From Enemella evansiae (GTDB lineage Bacteria; Pseudomonadota; Alphaproteobacteria; Rhodobacterales; Rhodobacteraceae): a stretch of DNA of 64,000 bases. Under the pieces are notes generated by a model. It was not told the DNA's origin. It searched no databases and saw only the letters and a list, made by a program, of their open reading frames with translations. Position 1 is the first letter of the stretch. Each line of letters begins with the position of its first letter. Shown in pieces: positions 59,864 through 64,000 of this stretch. The position numbers and the translations under genes were made by a program. Where the stretch lies: the NCBI GenBank assembly GCA_017255395.1, contig JAFKDC010000016.1, positions 62,001-126,000 of the forward strand, in the 5' to 3' direction.

Positions 59864-60002
59864 GGCGGCCTGTCACTGTTTCGTTTCACCGAAAATTAAG
59901 CTGACGCAAGGCTCTGGCAAGCTTTTCCGCTTTGGAATCTGGTCAAGGTGGTGTTTGCTGTAGGGGCTGCAATCCGCAATTTCAGCAGTCAGGGGGAATT
60001 TC

Positions 60003-60425
60003 GTGAAACGCTCTTTGATGACCGCACTGGTGCTTGTCACGGCCGTGTCGGGCTGCGGGCAGATGCGCTCTATCGTCGGCAACATGGGCGGCGGCAATGC
60101 ACCGCCCAGCCAGTTGCCCTCGCCCGACGGCAGGGCTGCCGTATCGCTGGCGGAACCCGCGCCGGGCGATCCCATCGTCCCACCCAAGCCCTTGGGCTGG
60201 CGCGACTCGTTGCGCCGGGACATTCCCTACGTCAACATGACCTCGCGCGATCTGCCGATCTACAAGGAGGCAGACCGCAGCGCCAAGGCGGGCACGCTGT
60301 CACCCGGCATGGGCGGCTACGTCGAGACCTGTTCCGACGCCGCGCCGGTCTGCAAGATCCGCTACGGCGCCAATGGCGCATCGGGCTGGGTGCGCATGGA
60401 CCAGATGGGCGGCGTCGCCAACTGA
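60003..60425 (+). CDS. SH3-domain lipoprotein, 140 aa
   Basis: GTG 60003 after AGGGGGAATT. N-terminal signal with lipobox VSGC (Cys18; MTALVLVTAVSGCGQM). A Pro/Gly-rich linker, then a bacterial SH3-like domain (VNMTSRDLPIYKEADRSAKA, then GYVETCSDAAPVCKI, GWVRMDQMGG). An outer-membrane-anchored, wall-binding or scaffolding role is likely. Function unknown. Confidence 0.8.
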   Translation: MKRSLMTALVLVTAVSGCGQMRSIVGNMGGGNAPPSQLPSPDGRAAVSLAEPAPGDPIVPPKPLGWRDSLRRDIPYVNMTSRDLPIYKEADRSAKAGTLSPGMGGYVETCSDAAPVCKIRYGANGASGWVRMDQMGGVAN

Positions 60426-60455
60426 CAGGCGCAGCGCCGCCGCAACGGGCTGGCA

Positions 60456-60527
60456 ATGCCGGGCTGAAGCCCGGCATACCCACTGTGCCACCCAGTCGTG
60501 AAACCGTAGGCCGGGCATCAGCCCGGC
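60456..60527. repeat. Paired GC-rich hairpins after the SH3 lipoprotein gene
   Basis: ATGCCGGGCT-GA-AGCCCGGCAT (60456-60477) and GCCGGGC-ATCA-GCCCGGC (60510-60527). Both stems contain GCCGGGC/GCCCGGC. They resemble repetitive extragenic palindromes found in pairs. They lie between convergent genes and could also end transcription of phrB and the lipoprotein gene. Confidence 0.75.
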
Positions 60528-60532
60528 AACCG

Positions 60533-61954
60533 TCAGAAATCGCGGTTCTGATAGACCGCCAGCGCCTTCTCCCGCCCTTCCTTCACGCCGACGATGGGTT
60601 CCGGGTAGTCGTCCTGCGCCGACATCGGCCAGCTTTCGGGAATCGCATCGAAGTAGGACAGCGCTGTTTCCGTCGGCGTCCCGCGCCCCTCGGCGATCCA
60701 GCGGTCGCGGTAGGTACCGTCAGAGTCGAACTTTTCGGCCTGTGTCTCGGGGTTGAACACGCGGAAGTAAGGCGTCGCATCCGGGCCGGAGCCCGCCGAC
60801 CACTGCCACCCCAGCGCGTTCGAGGCCGGGTCCCAGTCGATCAGGCAATCCTCGAACCACTTGAGGCCGATCTTCCAGTGGGACATCAGGTGCTTTGTCA
60901 GGTAGCTTGCGACGATCATCCGCGACCGGTTGTGCATCCGCCCGGTCACGTACATCTCGCGCATGGCCGCGTCGACGAAGGGCACCCCGGTGCGCCCCTG
61001 CTTCCACGCCTTGACCTCGCGCAGACGCTCGTCCTCGTTCCACGGAAAGGCGTCCCAGTCCTCGCGCCAGTTGCCGTTCAGCAGGCGCGGCGAATGCCAC
61101 ATCAGGTGATAGGCGAACTCGCGCCAGACCAGCTCTTTCAGGAAAGTCTCGGCCCCCGCCTTGCCCTCTTCCATGGCGCGGCGCCCGGCGTGCCAGCACT
61201 GCGCGGGCGTGATCTCTCCTAGGCTGAGATTCTCGGACAGGCAGGAGGTGCCGTCCTCGGCCACCGCGTCGCGCGCACGCCCGTAGTCCGCCACCTTCGA
61301 GGCCATGAACGCCCCCAGACGGCTCTGCGCGGCCCGCTCGCCAAGCCGCACGTAGGGCCGCACGACCCGGGCACCGCGCCGCATCCCGGCACCAAGGCGC
61401 CAATCGTCCAGCTTTTCGCTGTCGGGCCACGACGCAGGAGCATTCAGAGTGGCGGGCACGGGCAGAGGGTCGTTGACCCCAAGGCCCCGCACCGCCTTCC
61501 AGAACGGCGTATAGACCTTGTAATAACCGCCGGTCTTGGTCTCGACCGCCCATGGCTGAAACATCAGGTGGCCGGTGTGGCTTTGCGCGGTGATCCCCTG
61601 CGCTTCCAGCGCGGCCTTCACCGCCTTGTCGCGGGCCACGCTGTCGGGATCGTAGGCACGGGTCCAGTGCACCGCCTCGGCGCCGGTTTCCCGCACCAGC
61701 GCCTTCAGGCAATCGACCGGATCGCCGGACCGCAGGACCAGCCGAAGCCCCTTGCCGTCCAGCGCCTCCGCGAAATGTCCAAGGCCCAGCCCCAGCCGCC
61801 ATTGCGGCGCCGTAGCCAGCCCCTCGGTCAGGCTGTCCCGGATGAAGACCGGGATCACCGGGCGCCCGCCCTCTGCGGCGGCGCGCAGGGCGGCATTGTC
61901 GGACAGCCGCAGGTCGCGGCGCACCCAGTACAGGGCAGGAGCGGGTTTGGACAT
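60533..61954 (-). CDS. phrB: Deoxyribodipyrimidine photolyase
   Basis: 473 residues. N-terminal domain YWVRRDLRLSDNAALRAAAE, then the FAD-binding region FLKELVWREFAYHLMW, the tryptophan-rich core segment GRTGVPFVDAAMREMYVTGRM, HNRSRMIVASYLTKHLMSHW, and WDPASNALGWQWSAGSGPDA. It repairs UV pyrimidine dimers with light. The class I CPD type fits best. ATG 61954. Confidence 0.93.
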   Translation of the reverse strand: MSKPAPALYWVRRDLRLSDNAALRAAAEGGRPVIPVFIRDSLTEGLATAPQWRLGLGLGHFAEALDGKGLRLVLRSGDPVDCLKALVRETGAEAVHWTRAYDPDSVARDKAVKAALEAQGITAQSHTGHLMFQPWAVETKTGGYYKVYTPFWKAVRGLGVNDPLPVPATLNAPASWPDSEKLDDWRLGAGMRRGARVVRPYVRLGERAAQSRLGAFMASKVADYGRARDAVAEDGTSCLSENLSLGEITPAQCWHAGRRAMEEGKAGAETFLKELVWREFAYHLMWHSPRLLNGNWREDWDAFPWNEDERLREVKAWKQGRTGVPFVDAAMREMYVTGRMHNRSRMIVASYLTKHLMSHWKIGLKWFEDCLIDWDPASNALGWQWSAGSGPDATPYFRVFNPETQAEKFDSDGTYRDRWIAEGRGTPTETALSYFDAIPESWPMSAQDDYPEPIVGVKEGREKALAVYQNRDF

Positions 61955-62062
61955 GCAGGCGTCTCCGGTCGGTCATGCCCCGGGCAAGCTAGGGCCTGTC
62001 GCGGAAAGGCAAGACGCCACCCGGCCGTTCGCGCGCCCCGCCGCCCGGGCCGCCTGCCCCGG

Positions 62063-62578
62063 TCAGCCGCCGGTGAAAACCTCGACCGTCGGCAGGTCGG
62101 TCAGCGATGCTTCCAGCAGGCGCATGGCGGCAAGGGAAATGCGGCTGCCCGCGCTGGCCGGTCCGTCGATGGGAATCAGGTCGACCTGCGCCGACTTGCC
62201 GCTGGCGGGGTTGAGCACCCGGCCCCTTGTCCGCTCGGTCACCAGCGGGGTCTTCAGCCAGAACCCGGCCTCTGCCACCTCGCCAAGACTTGCCACGGTG
62301 GTCCCGAGGCTGCGCTCGCCCGCCGGTTCCACCGGGGCGGCGGCGGCGGCGACACGCTCTTCCGGGGTGGTCGTGTCGAACTGTTCGACCGTGCGCGCCC
62401 CCGCGGGCGGCTTCACCGCGGCCGTCGCAGGCGCCGCCTGCCCGGCCTCCGCCGCAGGGGCCGCCTGCGCAGATGCCGTCTCTGGCGTTTTCTGGAACGG
62501 ACCCTGCCCCTTGAAAAGACCGTTGTCGCCGCAGCCCGCCACCGCGAGGACCGCCACCATTGCAACCGCTGCTCTCAT
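62063..62578 (-). CDS. Lipoprotein, 171 aa, conserved in Rhodobacterales
   Basis: Signal peptide with lipobox VAGC (Cys16; [16 protein letters not shown]). An Ala/Pro-rich middle (residues about 30-95) and a C-terminal part with [40 protein letters not shown] and [18 protein letters not shown]. Homologues are sometimes labelled as sugar-acid dehydratases, which the size and lipobox do not support. Function unknown. Confidence 0.78.
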   Translation of the reverse strand: MRAAVAMVAVLAVAGCGDNGLFKGQGPFQKTPETASAQAAPAAEAGQAAPATAAVKPPAGARTVEQFDTTTPEERVAAAAAPVEPAGERSLGTTVASLGEVAEAGFWLKTPLVTERTRGRVLNPASGKSAQVDLIPIDGPASAGSRISLAAMRLLEASLTDLPTVEVFTGG

Positions 62579-62682
62579 ATCTCGTACCCCTGAGTTTGCG
62601 CCTCACCCTAAGGTCGGGCCTGACATATGACAATTCCGCGCGCACTCTTGCTCGAAATTCCGCCCACGGCTACATCTTGGAC

Positions 62683-63690
62683 ATGACCGCACCGCTGATC
62701 GACCCCTTCGCCCGCCCGATTTCCTACCTTCGGGTCTCCGTCACGGACCGCTGCGACTTCCGCTGCGTCTACTGCATGTCGGAAAACATGACCTTTCTGC
62801 CCAAGAAGGAACTGCTGACGCTCGAAGAGCTGGACCGCATGTGTTCGACCTTCGTGCGGCTGGGGGTGGAAAAGCTGCGCATCACCGGCGGCGAGCCGCT
62901 GGTCCGCCGCGACATCATGCGGTTTTTCCAGTCGATGACCCGTCATCTGGACGCCGGCACGCTGAAGGAACTGACGCTGACCACCAACGGCTCGCAGCTG
63001 GAACGCTTTGCCGGGCCGCTCTGGGACGCCGGTGTGCGGCGGGTCAATATCTCTCTCGACACGCTGGACGAGGCGAAATTCGCCGAGATCACCCGCTGGG
63101 GCCGCCTGCCGCAGGTGCTGAAGGGCATCGACGCGGCGCAGAACGCGGGCATGCGGGTGAAGCTGAACGCCGTGGCGCTGAAGGGCTTCAACGAGGACGA
63201 ACTGCTGTCGATGACCGAATGGTGCGCGGATCGCGGCATCGACCTGACCTGGATCGAGGTCATGCCGATGGGCGACATCGGCAACGAGGACCGGCTGGAC
63301 CAGTACTGGAAGCTGACCGACCTGCGCGCGCGGCTCGCCCGGCACTACACCCTGACCGACCTGCCCGAAAGCACCGGCGGCCCGGCGCGCTACGTCCGGC
63401 TGGAGGAGACAGGGCAGAAGGTGGGTTTCATCACGCCGCTCACGCATAACTTCTGCGAAAGCTGCAACCGCGTGCGCCTGACCTGCACGGGCGAGTTGTT
63501 CATGTGCCTCGGGCAAGAGGACAACGCCGACCTGCGCGCCGCGCTGCGCAACCACCCGGGCGACGACGGCCCGCTGGAAGCCGCCATCCGCGACGCGATT
63601 TCCCACAAGCCCAAAGGGCACGACTTCGACTACTCCCGCCAGAGCGTGGACGGCCGCGTGTCGCGCCACATGAGCCACACCGGAGGTTGA
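62683..63690 (+). CDS. moaA: GTP 3',8-cyclase MoaA
   Basis: 335 residues. N-terminal radical SAM motif CDFRCVYC (CX3CX2C), [14 protein letters not shown], and the C-terminal cluster [11 protein letters not shown]...MC. The last residues are Gly-Gly (SHTGG), needed for catalysis. It makes the first intermediate of molybdenum cofactor from GTP; MoaC and MoeA are encoded 39 kb upstream. ATG 62683. Confidence 0.96.
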   Translation: MTAPLIDPFARPISYLRVSVTDRCDFRCVYCMSENMTFLPKKELLTLEELDRMCSTFVRLGVEKLRITGGEPLVRRDIMRFFQSMTRHLDAGTLKELTLTTNGSQLERFAGPLWDAGVRRVNISLDTLDEAKFAEITRWGRLPQVLKGIDAAQNAGMRVKLNAVALKGFNEDELLSMTEWCADRGIDLTWIEVMPMGDIGNEDRLDQYWKLTDLRARLARHYTLTDLPESTGGPARYVRLEETGQKVGFITPLTHNFCESCNRVRLTCTGELFMCLGQEDNADLRAALRNHPGDDGPLEAAIRDAISHKPKGHDFDYSRQSVDGRVSRHMSHTGG

Positions 63691-64000
63691 GACGGGGCTG
63701 GGGCTCTGCCCCCGGCCTGCGGCCTCCCCCGGGAGGATATTTCGGGACAGAAGAAGACGGACTGTCCACCTTTTCTTAACCAAGTATGAGCAAGCTTCAG
63801 GGGCGGTACAGGCGGGGACGCCGATGGCCGTGACAGGAGAAGCCACGGCTGATTGTAAGACGTCAGACGAAATTGGCTTTTGCGTCATAAACTGACCCAA
63901 TCACCGCGAACCGGATGATTGTGGGCAAGCCGCGAGTATCCGGTTCGCCCCCTCTTACGTGATGCTTCGCTAGATCTTTAGGACGGCGATGCACGGAAAG
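63691..64000. other. Intergenic end of window with inverted repeat
   Basis: No gene supported. It holds the third copy of the dispersed element (63726-63757) and an 11-bp inverted repeat GCGAACCGGAT ... ATCCGGTTCGC (63906-63916 and 63938-63948) with a 21-base loop. Confidence 0.5.
63726..63757 (+). repeat. Dispersed intergenic element, copy 3
   Basis: CCCCCGGGAGGATATTTCGGG then ACAGAAGAAG, starting 36 bases after the moaA stop, in the same orientation to the gene as copies 1 and 2. A GC-rich hairpin-prone stretch (GGGGCTCTGCCCC) precedes it, as in typical roseobacter gene ends. Confidence 0.6.

Noticed and set aside
62063-62578. Sugar-acid dehydratase label for the lipoprotein
   Set aside because: 171 residues with a lipobox do not fit a dehydratase, and no active-site motif is seen.
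62608-63900. Minus-strand frame of 430 codons over moaA
   Set aside because: Antisense shadow of moaA with biased composition and no supported start.

Overview
The window is a GC-rich alphaproteobacterial chromosome segment, almost certainly from the Rhodobacterales (Roseobacter group). Four things point there. The backbone order is trpG-trpD-(ung)-trpC-moaC-moeA-lexA, then comEC, gltX and gltA. SOS boxes are of the GTTC-N7-GTTC type, in front of lexA and of a SplB-like radical SAM gene. A detached holin/endolysin pair matches the lysis cassette of the Rhodobacter gene transfer agent. A trgA-trgB-cysK cluster is like the tellurite-resistance loci described in Rhodobacter sphaeroides. All calls come from reading the sequence and the translations; no database search was run.

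Bases 1-7430 are an accessory, decaying region. It holds a 5'-truncated glycosyltransferase-like gene, a frameshifted RTX remnant, two intact RTX genes that share a repeated C-terminal module, a serine recombinase with an in-frame internal deletion, a broken minus-strand gene, and scars of an IS3-type and an IS5-type insertion sequence. The region ends at two tRNA-Val genes (TAC and CAC).

Bases 7448-18120 hold an HU-like protein, a small secreted protein, lon behind a heat-shock-type promoter, an Old Yellow Enzyme reductase, the SOS-boxed radical SAM gene, a corrinoid protein, a small membrane protein with an overlapping DUF1638 gene, and a divergent polysaccharide deacetylase with a very long disordered linker.

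Bases 18271-28967 are the housekeeping block for tryptophan synthesis, uracil excision, molybdenum cofactor synthesis, the SOS repressor, DNA uptake, glutamyl-tRNA synthesis and citrate synthase. A large acidic protein with tandem repeats and no signal peptide (29256-31439) follows.

Bases 31609-44615 hold an enoyl-CoA hydratase homologue, ccmH/ccmF, an MFS exporter with a divergent MerR regulator over a SoxR-like dyad, a predicted dead alpha/beta hydrolase, the GTA-type lysis pair, a cupin, a PRC-barrel protein, and the zwf-pgl-pgi operon that feeds the Entner-Doudoroff/pentose phosphate route. Bases 44836-52381 hold a radical SAM protein, a nucleoside hydrolase, a GNAT acetyltransferase, SelO, two EamA transporters, a TerB-like protein and a Fur-family regulator.

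Bases 52593-63690 hold a tight minus-strand operon cfa-trgA-trgB-cysK-mscS-alaX, then two lipoproteins, a photolyase and moaA. Several gene junctions carry paired palindromes or a dispersed element of about 30 bp that looks like a family-specific intergenic repeat.
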